A stretch of 64,000 bases of DNA from Ewingella sp049889095 (GCA_049889095.1 JBLJFK010000001.1), one strand, 5' to 3'. Counted from the stretch's first letter, positions 26,435-35,525 are shown. The notes: generated by a model from the sequence alone, not told the origin. Made by a program: numbers and translations.

Positions 26435-27154
26435 ATGGGAGAATTTTCCGGTTTTACTCAGCCTGGCCTGACATTCTTGCAGCAGCTTAGTCAAAACAAT
26501 AATAAGGAGTGGTTTGAGGAACATCGCGATATCTATCAGCAGCAACTGCTCAAGCCGGTGCGCAATCTGGTGACGGATTTAAGTCAGGATATGCAAGTGA
26601 TTGATGACCTTTTTGAACTGCGCCCTGCGATAGGAAAAACCATCTCCAGAATGCATCGAGATACTCGTTTTTCCCGCGACAAGTCGATTTATCGCAGCAA
26701 CATTTGGGTCACCTTTAAGCGTTCCCGCAAAAATTGGACCGACGCACCGACCTACTTTTTCGAATTTGGGCAAGACTGGTGGCGCTACGGCCTGGGCTAC
26801 TACAGTGCATCCAAAAAGACCATGGATCTGTTTCGTCAGCAACTGCTGCGCGATCCTACGGCTTTTCTAACCATGGCGAAGTGCATCGAGCCCAATTTCA
26901 CCATTGAAGGTGAAAACTATAAACGCCCGCTGATTAAAGATCAGTCCCCGGACCTGGCGGCATGGTACAACAAAAAATCCTTCGCGCTCATCAGCACTCA
27001 TATGGACATGGACACCCTGTTCTCTGACAGACTGGTTGGCATATTGAGCAAAGATTTTCAGCGCATCGCGCCGCTCTATCACATGCTAATGAAAATCGAA
27101 GGAATGAAGAAAAATCAGTTGGCTGAAAATGGGTCTGGATTGCTGCGCGGCTGA
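26435..27154 (+). CDS. DUF2461 family protein
   Basis: A 239-residue cytoplasmic protein of family DUF2461 (TIGR02453-type). The start region GFTQPGLTFLQQLSQNNNKEWFEEHRDIYQ is diagnostic, followed by RMHRDTRFSRDKSIYRSNIWVTF and the GLGYYSASKKTMDLFRQQL segment. I chose the ATG at 26435, four codons into the frame, because AGGGA lies six bases upstream. The biochemical function is unknown. A hairpin follows the stop. Confidence 0.85.
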   Translation: MGEFSGFTQPGLTFLQQLSQNNNKEWFEEHRDIYQQQLLKPVRNLVTDLSQDMQVIDDLFELRPAIGKTISRMHRDTRFSRDKSIYRSNIWVTFKRSRKNWTDAPTYFFEFGQDWWRYGLGYYSASKKTMDLFRQQLLRDPTAFLTMAKCIEPNFTIEGENYKRPLIKDQSPDLAAWYNKKSFALISTHMDMDTLFSDRLVGILSKDFQRIAPLYHMLMKIEGMKKNQLAENGSGLLRG

Positions 27155-27180
27155 GCAGCGGTTTCATACCGGCTTTAGCG

Positions 27181-27212
27181 CTTAATAAGCTGCCTGAAGG
27201 CGGCTTATTAAG
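27181..27212. terminator. Hairpin between the DUF2461 gene and the MocR remnant
   Basis: A CTTAATAAGCTGCC / GGCGGCTTATTAAG stem around loop TGAA, 26 bp after the DUF2461 stop. It has no clear U run but serves a convergent junction. Confidence 0.5.
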
Positions 27213-27223
27213 CCGTGCGGTTA

Positions 27224-27541
27224 TCATTCACTTTCTTTTGGAGCCGCAAAACCTAACAAGATGGCCTGGTTTGTGGATTTTGTTTGGCAGTAACGGGAAA
27301 GAGGTTGCGCGCCTAAACCCACTTTACGACATTTATCGATAATATCCTGTTCATTAAGAGTGTCCGATAACCAACAAACAATATGAATTCCTGAGTCCGT
27401 CGGTTCAACCCTAATACTCTGCGGAGGATACAATTGTATGGCTTCAATTATCACCCTTTGACGTTCATAGCATGCTTTTCGGACGCGCCTGACGTGACGT
27501 GCATAATGTACATCAGAAATAAATGTGGCAAGTGTGGCTTG
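27224..27541 (-). pseudogene. C-terminal remnant of a MocR (GntR/aminotransferase) regulator
   Basis: The open stretch has no usable start at its 5' end (an in-frame TAA at 27542-27544 precedes it) and reads as the last ~105 residues of a MocR-type PLP-dependent regulator. It begins TLATFISDVHYARHVRRVRK, continues with ACYERQRVIIEAI and GIHIVCWLSDTLNEQDI, and ends GLGAQPLSRYC to LLGFAAPKE. The HTH and most of the aminotransferase domain are missing. A 76-codon ATG frame (start 27454) exists inside it but would not make a functional regulator. The lesion is a 5' deletion, not a point mutation. Confidence 0.75.
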
Positions 27542-27738
27542 TTATAAATAAGACGTCCGTGTATCCGCATAGTATTTGGCAATTTTAAATGACTCAATGA
27601 GATTTATCCATCCTCAAAGATTTAAAATTCACATAGGATTAATAGGAGGGGTGACACGGAATATATTTTTTAACCAACCAATATTGACAGTTATAAAAAC
27701 GATATTATAATCAGCATTTTTACTAAAAGGATGAAGTA

Positions 27739-28302
27739 ATGAAAGCGTTATTAATCACCTCTGCGTTGGTTGCCACTATTGGTTTTAGTACTTTTGCGCA
27801 AGCAGATAATCATACTGTTTCTTTAGGTTATGCCTATGGTAAAGCAGACGACGTGAAGCTCAAAGGCGTTGATGTTAAATACCGTTATGAGTGGGATAGT
27901 CCGGTAAGCATGATTGCCTCTTTCACCTACATGAAAGATAACATAAGCGATAGCATGATTAATGGGTACGAGGAAAATGGCTATGTTAATAAATCAACTG
28001 ATGTGAAATATTATTCACTGACGGCCGGACCCGCTTACCGTGTTAACGACTATATTAGCGCATATGCTTTGGTTGGTTTAAGCCGTAGCAAAATAGATGT
28101 CAATTTATATTATAGCGGAAATGACTACACCGAAGACCGTAACACTCACTCTACCAATCTGGCTTACAGTGCGGGTGTGCAGATAAATCCAATTCCCCAG
28201 ATGGTCGTTGATGTAGCTTATCAAGGCTCAAAAATTAAAGGCTTCAATGATTACAGTACTCATATGAACGGCGTTGTGATCGGTCTTGGTTATCGCTTCT
28301 GA
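27739..28302 (+). CDS. Ail/Lom/OmpX-family outer-membrane beta-barrel protein
   Basis: A 187-residue protein with signal peptide MKALLITSALVATIGFSTFAQA. It is followed by an eight-strand barrel pattern: VSLGYAYGKA, LKGVDVKYRYEWD, and a C-terminal VVIGLGYRF ending in Phe. The repeated YSLTAGPAYRVNDYISAYALVG segment is typical of the Ail/Lom/PagC group, whose members act in adhesion, serum resistance or survival inside host cells. The gene and its upstream region are AT-richer than the neighbours, which hints at transfer. AAAGGATG precedes the ATG. Confidence 0.88.
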   Translation: MKALLITSALVATIGFSTFAQADNHTVSLGYAYGKADDVKLKGVDVKYRYEWDSPVSMIASFTYMKDNISDSMINGYEENGYVNKSTDVKYYSLTAGPAYRVNDYISAYALVGLSRSKIDVNLYYSGNDYTEDRNTHSTNLAYSAGVQINPIPQMVVDVAYQGSKIKGFNDYSTHMNGVVIGLGYRF

Positions 28303-28516
28303 TTATAATTAATTCTGGTTTTATTTGGCCGGTTTCGTTGCATTATAATATCGGATAACATGCTGCATTAAATGCTGTTATCCGGCATTCTCACTGGTAG
28401 AGAGTATAAAATTGACAGTAGAGAACATCAGCAGCAACAACCCTGTGGGTCTGATGTACACTCTGTTTCGATTGAAAGGCGAGTGGCCTTTCGAAAACCA
28501 GCACAACGAGGTCATT

Positions 28517-29422
28517 ATGATATCTGTTTTCGGGCACCTGAACCCTGACAGCGACACGGTTTGCAGCGCCTTAATTGCTGCTGATTGGCTTAACGCGCAG
28601 GGACGACCGGCGCGTGCATTCAGACTGGGGGAGATCAACCCAGAAACCCGCTTTATTCTGACAACTGCTGGCGTAGAAGCGCCGCCGTTACTGGAAGAGA
28701 GCGTGGAAGATAAAGACGTCTGGCTGGTGGATTTCAGCGAATTTGAGCAGGGGCCGGCATCGCTTCCTCACAGCAATATTTTGGGGATTGTCGACCATCA
28801 CCGACTCGGTACTGTCACCACCCGCAACCCGGCCGAAGTATGGGTTCAGCCACTGGGAAGCTGCGCCACGTTGTTATGGCAGTTGATCACCCGTGAAACG
28901 GATCAGCAGATCACCGCATCTCAAGCCACGCTGATGCTCGGCGCATTGCTCAGTGATACCGTCGCCCTCACCTCGCCGACCACTACGCCGGTGGATATCA
29001 AAGCCGCTGATGCTCTGTTCGCCATCAGCCAGCTGGAGCGCGAAACGTTCATCAGCGGTCTGCTGGCGGCAAAAACCGATCTGGCGGGCATGAGCCCCGA
29101 GACGCTGATCAATAAAGACGCAAAGAATTATCGCATTGCCAATCTGAATGTTCTGCTGGCACAAATCGAAGTCAGCAGCTTTACCCAGACCGACACGATC
29201 TTGCCACAGTTGGTCGCCGCGATGAGCAGCCAATGTCACGAGAACGCACTGGATCTGTTTGCGTTGATCATCACCGACATCAGCATCAAAAACTCAGTGA
29301 TCTACTTCTCGCAAAATACGCTATTTGACTCCGAGTCCGTCTCGCTGCCGGGCATGCTCAGCCGCAAGAAAGAGGTGCTGCCGTGGCTAACTAAGACGCT
29401 GGAAAAACGTCAAGACGCATGA
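28517..29422 (+). CDS. ppaC: Manganese-dependent inorganic pyrophosphatase (family II, DHH)
   Basis: A 301-residue family II pyrophosphatase that hydrolyses PPi to phosphate. The metal ligands are present: His7, Asp11 and Asp13 in GHLNPDSD, the Asp in WLVDFSE, the His pair in VDHHRLG, and the Asp in LLSDTVALTS. The C-terminal DHHA2 domain carries SRKKEVLPWL, close to the usual SRKKQ signature. I chose the ATG at 28517, which has GAGG upstream; the frame from 28412 adds 35 unlikely residues. Enterobacteria normally rely on the unrelated family I enzyme Ppa, so this is an additional enzyme. Confidence 0.87.
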   Translation: MISVFGHLNPDSDTVCSALIAADWLNAQGRPARAFRLGEINPETRFILTTAGVEAPPLLEESVEDKDVWLVDFSEFEQGPASLPHSNILGIVDHHRLGTVTTRNPAEVWVQPLGSCATLLWQLITRETDQQITASQATLMLGALLSDTVALTSPTTTPVDIKAADALFAISQLERETFISGLLAAKTDLAGMSPETLINKDAKNYRIANLNVLLAQIEVSSFTQTDTILPQLVAAMSSQCHENALDLFALIITDISIKNSVIYFSQNTLFDSESVSLPGMLSRKKEVLPWLTKTLEKRQDA

Positions 29423-30053
29423 CTTTCAATTAATAATGGGTGGGATTTTTATTAACGTTTTCAAATTAAGATAAAACGAACTCTTTTATATTTCGTCGAT
29501 ATTCAGCGCTGGAATTCAGCGCTGAAATAGATAGACATCATAAAGTCTTCTCATTCCAAAATACGAGATTAAAGCAGAGGCAGTCTGGTAGTAGAATCGG
29601 ACGCGGGCTTATAACATCATCGCCAGGAATGAACCAAAGATTGCCAGCAGGCTGGCGCATACGGCATGTTTCCCTCGCAATAACGCAGCAAAAATCACCA
29701 TCCCCAGAGATGCAACGGAAACCAACACCCTCGACGGGTTTTCAATAACATATCCCAAAATAGCTTCCATTCTCTATTGTCTCTGATGATAGTATTTCAA
29801 AATATTGCAGGAGCTTAACATGTTGGGATATCAGGCTGTTTTGCTCTTTACAGGATATTACTTTAGCGTTGTCGGAGGGTGTGTTTGTTTAAAAATTTGC
29901 GGTTGTATCGCAGTCCTAATGCGGGGAGTATGGAACTTCACACTCATCAGCCCGCCATCAGGCGCAGGATAGACAGTGGGATCGCTGAGCAATTTTTTTA
30001 CACGTCTTTTGGGCAAAAGTTCGGAATCACAATCCCCCAATGAGGAGTTAAAA
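29423..30053. other. Intergenic region between ppaC and wrbA
   Basis: It contains a possible 53-residue minus-strand membrane protein (29609-29770) and the wrbA leader. Otherwise it is AT-rich with no other supported gene. The wrbA frame is open back to 29976, but the real start is at 30054. Confidence 0.6.
29609..29770 (-). CDS. Possible small two-helix membrane protein (53 residues)
   Basis: An ATG frame reads MEAILGYVIENPSRVLVSVA and continues to a hydrophobic end, LLAIFGSFLAMML. Two hydrophobic stretches flank a short basic loop (LLRGKHAVC). A weak AGAGA lies just before the ATG. It has the length and composition of the small membrane proteins of enterobacteria. No family was recognised; coding status rests on composition only. 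Confidence 0.45.
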   Translation of the reverse strand: MEAILGYVIENPSRVLVSVASLGMVIFAALLRGKHAVCASLLAIFGSFLAMML

Positions 30054-30653
30054 ATGGCAAAAGTATTAGTGCTTTATCATTCCATGTACGGGCATATTGA
30101 AACGATGGCGCAGAGTATCGCAGAAGGTGCGCGCAGCGTTCCCGGTGTAGAAGTTACCGTGAAGCGTGTGCCTGAAACTATGGATGCAGAGGCGTTCAAA
30201 GCGGCAGGCGGCAAAACGGAGCAGTCCGCTCCAGTGGCCTCGGTAGCAGAACTTGCCGATTACGATGCCATCATTCTCGGCACCCCAACCCGCTTCGGCA
30301 ACATGACAGGGCAGATGCGTAATTTCCTCGACCAGACCGGCGGTCTGTGGGCGAGAGGCGCATTGGCAGGTAAAGTCGCCAGCGTATTCAGCTCAACCGG
30401 CACCGGTGGCGGTCAGGAAATGACCATTACTTCGACCTGGACCACCCTCGCGCACCACGGCATGATCATTGTGCCTATCGGTTATACCACTCCGGAATTA
30501 TTTGATATCTCCCAGGTTCGTGGCGGTACACCTTACGGCGCAACGACCATCGCCGGTGGTGACGGTTCACGCCAACCCAGTGCGGAAGAACTGCGAATTG
30601 CTCATCATCAGGGCAAGCATGTCGCCACCATCACCAGTAAATTGGTGAGTTAG
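30054..30653 (+). CDS. wrbA: NAD(P)H:quinone oxidoreductase, WrbA flavoprotein
   Basis: A 199-residue flavodoxin-like FMN enzyme that reduces quinones by two electrons. The FMN phosphate loop is YHSMYGHIETMA, followed by TPTRFGNMTGQMRNFLDQTGG and STGTGGGQEMT (second FMN contact). The start at 30054 follows GAGGAG; an open frame to 29976 adds a non-homologous leader. The gene is convergent with the EF-G paralogue, with a shared hairpin terminator between them. Confidence 0.93.
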   Translation: MAKVLVLYHSMYGHIETMAQSIAEGARSVPGVEVTVKRVPETMDAEAFKAAGGKTEQSAPVASVAELADYDAIILGTPTRFGNMTGQMRNFLDQTGGLWARGALAGKVASVFSSTGTGGGQEMTITSTWTTLAHHGMIIVPIGYTTPELFDISQVRGGTPYGATTIAGGDGSRQPSAEELRIAHHQGKHVATITSKLVS

Positions 30654-30670
30654 GCTGAATAGCAAAATAG

Positions 30671-30695
30671 AAAAGGCGCAAAATTTGCGCCTTTT
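30671..30695. terminator. Bidirectional terminator between wrbA and fusA2
   Basis: A nearly perfect AAAAGGCGC / GCGCCTTTT stem with A and T runs at its ends lies between convergent stops. Confidence 0.8.
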
Positions 30696-30713
30696 GATGA
30701 CTTAGTTTATTTA

Positions 30714-32819
30714 TCACTTGCCGCGTGAAGTGATGATACTTTCAGCGACATTGCGCGGCGCCTCGGAATAATGGTTGAACTCCATCGTATAGGTTGCACG
30801 GCCCTGCGACATAGATCGCAAAGTGGTCGAGTAACCAAACATCTCGGAGAGCGGCACTTCGGCCTTAATGATTTTGCCACCGCCGCCCGCAATCTCCTCC
30901 ATTCCTTGCACCGTACCCCGACGTGAGGATAAATCCCCCATTACGCTGCCTGCATAATCTTCCGGCGTTTCCACTTCGACCCGCATCATTGGCTCAAGGA
31001 TCACCGGACTCGCAAGGCGCGCGGCCTCTTTAAAACCGAAGATCGCCGCCATTTTGAACGCCATCTCCGAAGAATCCACCTCGTGATACGAACCAAACGT
31101 TAGTGTGACTTTAACGTCAACCACCGGATAACCGGCCAGAATGCCGTTGTTCAGCGCTTCCACCACGCCCTTCTCAACCGCCGGAATGAATTCACGCGGC
31201 ACCACGCCGCCTTTGGTGGCATCAACAAAAGCAAAACCTTTGCCCGCTTCCTGCGGTTCCAGCGTAAATACCACGTGCCCGTATTGACCTTTACCACCGG
31301 ATTGGCGCACAAATTTGCCATCCACGTCGGTCACGGTTTTACGCACAGTTTCGCGATAGGTGACCTGCGGTTTACCGATGTTAGCTTCCACCCCAAACTC
31401 ACGTTTCATTCGGTCAACGATGATTTCCAGATGCAACTCACCCATTCCGGAAATAATCGTCTGGCCGGACTCCTCGTCAGTGCGGATGCGAAATGAGGGA
31501 TCCTCCGAGGCCAGACGCGACAACGCGATGCCCATCCTCTCCTGATCGGCCTTGGTTTTTGGCTCGATAGCCTGCGAAATTACCGGTTCAGGGAACTCCA
31601 TACGCACCAGCGTGATGATGTCAGACGGATCGCACAGCGTTTCACCCGTGGTCACATCTTTCAACCCGACGCAGGCCGCAATATCTCCGGCGCGGATTTC
31701 ATCAATCTCGATGCGATCATTAGCATGCATTTGCACGATACGGCCAATACGCTCTTTCTTGCCGCGCACCGGGTTGTACACACTGTCGCCTTTTTTCAGC
31801 ACACCGGAATAAACGCGTACAAACGTCAACTGGCCCACGTACGGGTCAGTCATCAGTTTGAACGCCAGCGCCGAGAATTTCTCGCTGTCATCAGAATGAC
31901 GAAACACCTCGTTACCGTCTTCGTCTGTACCTGCCACCGGAGGAATATCCAGCGGTGACGGCATCAGTTCGACCACCGCGTCAAGCATGCGCTGCACGCC
32001 TTTATTCTTGAAGGCGCTGCCACACAGCATCGGTTGAATTTCGCCGGCAATGGTACGGATTCGCAGACCTTGAGTGATCTCATCCTCAGACAGTTCGCCC
32101 AATTCAAGATACTTGTCCATCAGCGCTTCGCTGGCTTCCGCTGCTGCCGAGACCATTTTCTCGCGCCACTCTTCTGCCAGTGACTGAAGCTCAGGCGGAA
32201 CGGCTGCATAGCTGAAAGTCATGCCCTGCGTGTCGTCATCCCAGTAGATTGCCCGCATTTTGCGTAAATCCACGACGCCGGTGAAATGCTCCTCGCTACC
32301 AATAGGAATAACAATCGGCACTGGGTTGGCTTTCAGGCGATCCACCATCATCTGACGAACACGGAAGAAGTCAGCACCCGCACGATCCATTTTATTGACG
32401 AAGGCCAAACGCGGTACTTTGTATTTATTGGCCTGTCGCCAGACAGTTTCCGACTGCGGCTGCACGCCGCCAACCGAGTCATACACCATCACCGCGCCGT
32501 CCAGCACGCGCATGGATCGCTCCACTTCAATGGTGAAATCAACGTGTCCCGGGGTGTCGATAATATTAATCCGGTGCGACTCAAACGAGTGATCCATACC
32601 CTGCCAGAAGCAGGTCACCGCTGCGGAAGTGATAGTAATTCCGCGCTCCTGCTCCTGCGCCATCCAATCCGTAGTCGCACCGCCGTCATGCACTTCACCC
32701 AGCTTGTGATTCATGCCGGTGTAAAAAAGAATACGCTCAGTGGTGGTAGTTTTACCGGCGTCGATGTGTGCTGAGATACCAATATTCCGGTAGCGCTCGA
32801 TAGGGGTTTGGCGAGCCAT
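30714..32819 (-). CDS. fusA2: Second elongation factor G (FusA paralogue)
   Basis: A complete 701-residue EF-G. The G1 motif is AHIDAGKTTTTER, the G2 region EERGITITSA-like (QERGITIT), G3 DTPGHVDF, G4 NKMDRAG and G5 GSAFKNKG. Domains II to V follow to the C terminus (TLRSMSQGRATYTMEF). The locus lacks rpsL, rpsG and tuf, so it is not the str operon and a main fusA should exist elsewhere. It sits between wrbA and an ArsR regulator. Additional EF-Gs can act in ribosome recycling, rescue or antibiotic tolerance; which applies here is not visible. Confidence 0.93.
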   Translation of the reverse strand: MARQTPIERYRNIGISAHIDAGKTTTTERILFYTGMNHKLGEVHDGGATTDWMAQEQERGITITSAAVTCFWQGMDHSFESHRINIIDTPGHVDFTIEVERSMRVLDGAVMVYDSVGGVQPQSETVWRQANKYKVPRLAFVNKMDRAGADFFRVRQMMVDRLKANPVPIVIPIGSEEHFTGVVDLRKMRAIYWDDDTQGMTFSYAAVPPELQSLAEEWREKMVSAAAEASEALMDKYLELGELSEDEITQGLRIRTIAGEIQPMLCGSAFKNKGVQRMLDAVVELMPSPLDIPPVAGTDEDGNEVFRHSDDSEKFSALAFKLMTDPYVGQLTFVRVYSGVLKKGDSVYNPVRGKKERIGRIVQMHANDRIEIDEIRAGDIAACVGLKDVTTGETLCDPSDIITLVRMEFPEPVISQAIEPKTKADQERMGIALSRLASEDPSFRIRTDEESGQTIISGMGELHLEIIVDRMKREFGVEANIGKPQVTYRETVRKTVTDVDGKFVRQSGGKGQYGHVVFTLEPQEAGKGFAFVDATKGGVVPREFIPAVEKGVVEALNNGILAGYPVVDVKVTLTFGSYHEVDSSEMAFKMAAIFGFKEAARLASPVILEPMMRVEVETPEDYAGSVMGDLSSRRGTVQGMEEIAGGGGKIIKAEVPLSEMFGYSTTLRSMSQGRATYTMEFNHYSEAPRNVAESIITSRGK

Positions 32820-32996
32820 ATAACGTCCTTACGTGATGGATGGCAAAGGTGACGATCTAATCAGTACAGATTTTCGTCATTTCGTTTTACGGAGCGCATG
32901 ATACAACTGTACGTATATATTCGTACAATTATTTTCACTATCGCTGAAATCGGCGCGCTGTAAACTGAAGTAGGTATAGGCTATATTGCGCGACCA

Positions 32997-33386
32997 ATGC
33001 AGAAGCAAGATGAAGGATTCGAGAAAAGTCTGATGATAGCCAATCACCCTGAACGCGAGCAGATCCGCCTCGAGAATGTGCTGACTGCACTCGGAAACCC
33101 GCTGCGCCTGGCCGTGGTACGCGCACTGGCAAAAGGTGGCGAATATCCATGCGGTACATTGTTGCAGGGATTATCGAAATCGACTCTGACCCATCACTGG
33201 CGCGTGCTGCGCGAGAGCGGCGTGATCTGGCAACGCCCGGACGGCCGTGCCAATTTACTGTCACTACGCCGTGAAGACCTCAACGCACGCTTTCCCGGCC
33301 TGCTTGAATCCCTGCTGAGCGTCATTGAATCGGACGGCATTACGCTGGAATCCACTCAAAAACATATCTCAGACCAACACCTTTAA
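32997..33386 (+). CDS. ArsR-type helix-turn-helix regulator
   Basis: A 129-residue winged-helix protein: LENVLTALGNPLRLAVVRALAKG, then GLSKSTLTHHWRVLRESGVIWQRPDG. This subgroup is often described as an ArsR-family antibiotic or quorum-type regulator. An alternative start at 33033 (MIANHPERE), with GAGAAAAG upstream, is at least as likely; 32997 has no good ribosome-binding site. It is convergent with the LysR gene (4-bp overlap). It contains no metal-site Cys pair. Confidence 0.8.
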   Translation: MQKQDEGFEKSLMIANHPEREQIRLENVLTALGNPLRLAVVRALAKGGEYPCGTLLQGLSKSTLTHHWRVLRESGVIWQRPDGRANLLSLRREDLNARFPGLLESLLSVIESDGITLESTQKHISDQHL

Positions 33387-34300
33387 TTTCCCGCCAATTG
33401 CGTTTTCACCAGTTGGCAAAACGTATTAATTATAGACGATGCGTGACAGTCTCCCCGCCGCGCCAGATATAAGGGCGCGCTGAGCTGCGTGGTCGGATCC
33501 AGCGGTAAAAAGACGACGCCGTCGCCGCCCAACCGGATCATGGATTCAGGCACAATAGAGATGCCTAACCCAGCACCCACCAAACTCAGACATGAGGTTA
33601 AGCGCGGAGCTTCCTGCACAATGTGCGGGCTGAAACCGGCACGGACATACGCGGCAAGTATTGCATCATACAACCCTTGCCCAGCCCGCCGCCGGTACAA
33701 GACAAAGGGTTCATTGCTCAGTTCTTTCAGTTTCAGAGGCTGACGAGACCGTCGCAACGCCAGCTGGTGTCCGGCGGGAACCGCCACCCACATGGGTTCC
33801 TCCAGCACTTTTTCCATCTCTAACTCCGGCATGTCTTTCACCGACATACGCACAAACGCCACGTCAAGCTGCCCGGCAACCACCGCTGCCAACAACTCGC
33901 CGCTGCCGCTCTCCTCAAGCTGCGTGCTGACCGAAGGGAAAATTTCGCGATAACGGCGCAGCAGTCCAGGTACAAAGGTGTGCAGGGCCGCTGAACTGGT
34001 GAAACCGATGCGGATCCGCCCCTGCTCGCCCAGCACGGCACGTTGCATGGCAGCATTCAGTTGGTCGGCACGCGCCAGCAACGCGCGGGCTTCGTTCAGC
34101 AACACTTCTCCAGCTTCGGTCGTGATCACGCCGCGTGGCAGGCGTTTAAGCAGCGGCACACCAAAATCCTGCTCCAGCCCCTGTAATAAGCGGGTCAGCG
34201 GCGGTTGTTGAATAAATAACAACTCAGCGGCCCGGGTAATACTCCCGGCTTCCACCACGGTTACAAAGGCGTTAAGCCGTTTGAGTTCAATCATTGCCAT
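33383..34300 (-). CDS. LysR-family regulator divergent from the chrA genes
   Basis: A 305-residue LysR regulator with HTH ELKRLNAFVTVVEAGSITRAAELLFIQQPPLTRLLQ, typical of the CatM/BenM-like subgroup (QQPPLTR). A periplasmic-binding-like effector domain follows. The frame opens at 34345, but the ATG at 34300 begins at the usual LysR N terminus. It is divergent from the two-gene chromate transporter. By position it should regulate that pair, an inference from the divergent layout. Confidence 0.86.
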   Translation of the reverse strand: MAMIELKRLNAFVTVVEAGSITRAAELLFIQQPPLTRLLQGLEQDFGVPLLKRLPRGVITTEAGEVLLNEARALLARADQLNAAMQRAVLGEQGRIRIGFTSSAALHTFVPGLLRRYREIFPSVSTQLEESGSGELLAAVVAGQLDVAFVRMSVKDMPELEMEKVLEEPMWVAVPAGHQLALRRSRQPLKLKELSNEPFVLYRRRAGQGLYDAILAAYVRAGFSPHIVQEAPRLTSCLSLVGAGLGISIVPESMIRLGGDGVVFLPLDPTTQLSAPLYLARRGDCHASSIINTFCQLVKTQLAGN

Positions 34301-34422
34301 ACTTTCAGGGTATCCATTGCAACCAATAAATGCATTAGACATCATGGCACAGCCACGCGCATGATCCTTAAAGAAATTTACGCCTTTGGCATTGTCGAAT
34401 TAAATTTGCAGGGAGGGTGAGT

Positions 34423-35007
34423 ATGACCGAACCAATACGGGAAGTGACCCTATTAAATACCGATGATCAAACAGCAGCATCACCTGATTGCCGACAACTC
34501 TTTATGGGCTTTTTTGTTCTGGGCCTGACCGGCTTTGGCGGCGTGCTGCCTATGGCAAGGCATATGCTGGTGGAAAAAAAACGCTGGCTGAGTACGGGTC
34601 AGTTCACCGAGCTGCTGGGGCTCTGCCAGTTTCTGCCGGGCGGCAATATCATTAATTTGTCAGTGGCATTGGGGATGGAATTTCGCGGGTTGCGCGGTGC
34701 GCTGTCAGCGCTGTTGGGCTTAATTTTGGCCCCGACGATTTGCGTCGTGCTGCTCGGTTTAGTTTATGCACGCTATCAGAATGAACCGCTGGTAGAGCAT
34801 CTGTTCGCCGGGATGGCCGCCGCGGCCGCCGGTTTACTGCTCTCGACCGGCATAAAAATGCTGGCACCGTTGCGGGGAAAATGGCTGCAACTTTCACTGG
34901 TCGCCGTTGGGGTGGTGGCTATCGCCATATTTCGCATACCGATGTTGCCGGTCATGTTGGTGCTGGCGCCGGTCAGCATTTTCATCTGCGCCAGGAGTAA
35001 ATTCTGA
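34423..35007 (+). CDS. Chromate transporter ChrA, N-terminal half protein (short CHR)
   Basis: A 194-residue membrane protein with the CHR signature: FFVLGLTGFGGVLPMARH, then LLGLCQFLPGGNIINLSVALG. It begins at the ATG at 34423 with GGGAGG upstream; a GTG two codons earlier is less likely. It overlaps the start of the second half gene by one base. Short CHR proteins work as a pair, equivalent to one long ChrA. Chromate or another small anion is the presumed substrate. Confidence 0.85.
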   Translation: MTEPIREVTLLNTDDQTAASPDCRQLFMGFFVLGLTGFGGVLPMARHMLVEKKRWLSTGQFTELLGLCQFLPGGNIINLSVALGMEFRGLRGALSALLGLILAPTICVVLLGLVYARYQNEPLVEHLFAGMAAAAAGLLLSTGIKMLAPLRGKWLQLSLVAVGVVAIAIFRIPMLPVMLVLAPVSIFICARSKF

Positions 35008-35525
35008 TGGCGGTTTTACTTTCCCTTGCTCTGCTCTTCACCGAACTCTCCTTACTGGCCTTCGGCGGCGGCAATACCATCCTGCCCGAGATGCAGCGCG
35101 CCGTAGTGGATGTGCACCACTGGATGAACGCACAGGAATTCAGTGCCCTGTTTGCGCTGGCGCAAGCAGCGCCCGGCCCGAATATGATGATCGTGCCGCT
35201 GATTGGCTGGCAGGTCGCCGGCTGGTCAGGGCTGCTGGTGTCCTCGCTGGCGAAGTTCGGCCCATCGTCAATCGTGACGCTGATCGTCATGGGTGGCTGG
35301 AAACGCTATAAAGACAAACCGTGGCGGCAGGTTATTCAGCGCGGGCTGGTGCCGGTAACCGTCGGTCTGGTGGTATCAAGCGGGCTGTTGATCGCCAAAG
35401 CATCGGCCACCACGGTCATCATGGGGGGCATAATCATTTTGTGTACCCTGTTGGCGATGAACAAACGCATCCATCCGCTGTGGGTGCTGGCGGCAGGCGC
35501 AGTGCTGGGGCTGGCGTTGAGTTGA
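35007..35525 (+). CDS. Chromate transporter ChrA, C-terminal half protein (short CHR)
   Basis: A 172-residue membrane protein with the second CHR signature: LLAFGGGNTILPEMQRAVVD, then LAQAAPGPNMMIVPLIGWQVAG. Its ATG overlaps the upstream stop (TGATGG), so the halves are translated together. The last codons lie in a GTTGA pentanucleotide repeat; the stop TGA is within the repeat. Repeat-length changes would alter the C-terminal two or three residues. Confidence 0.85.
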   Translation: MAVLLSLALLFTELSLLAFGGGNTILPEMQRAVVDVHHWMNAQEFSALFALAQAAPGPNMMIVPLIGWQVAGWSGLLVSSLAKFGPSSIVTLIVMGGWKRYKDKPWRQVIQRGLVPVTVGLVVSSGLLIAKASATTVIMGGIIILCTLLAMNKRIHPLWVLAAGAVLGLALS

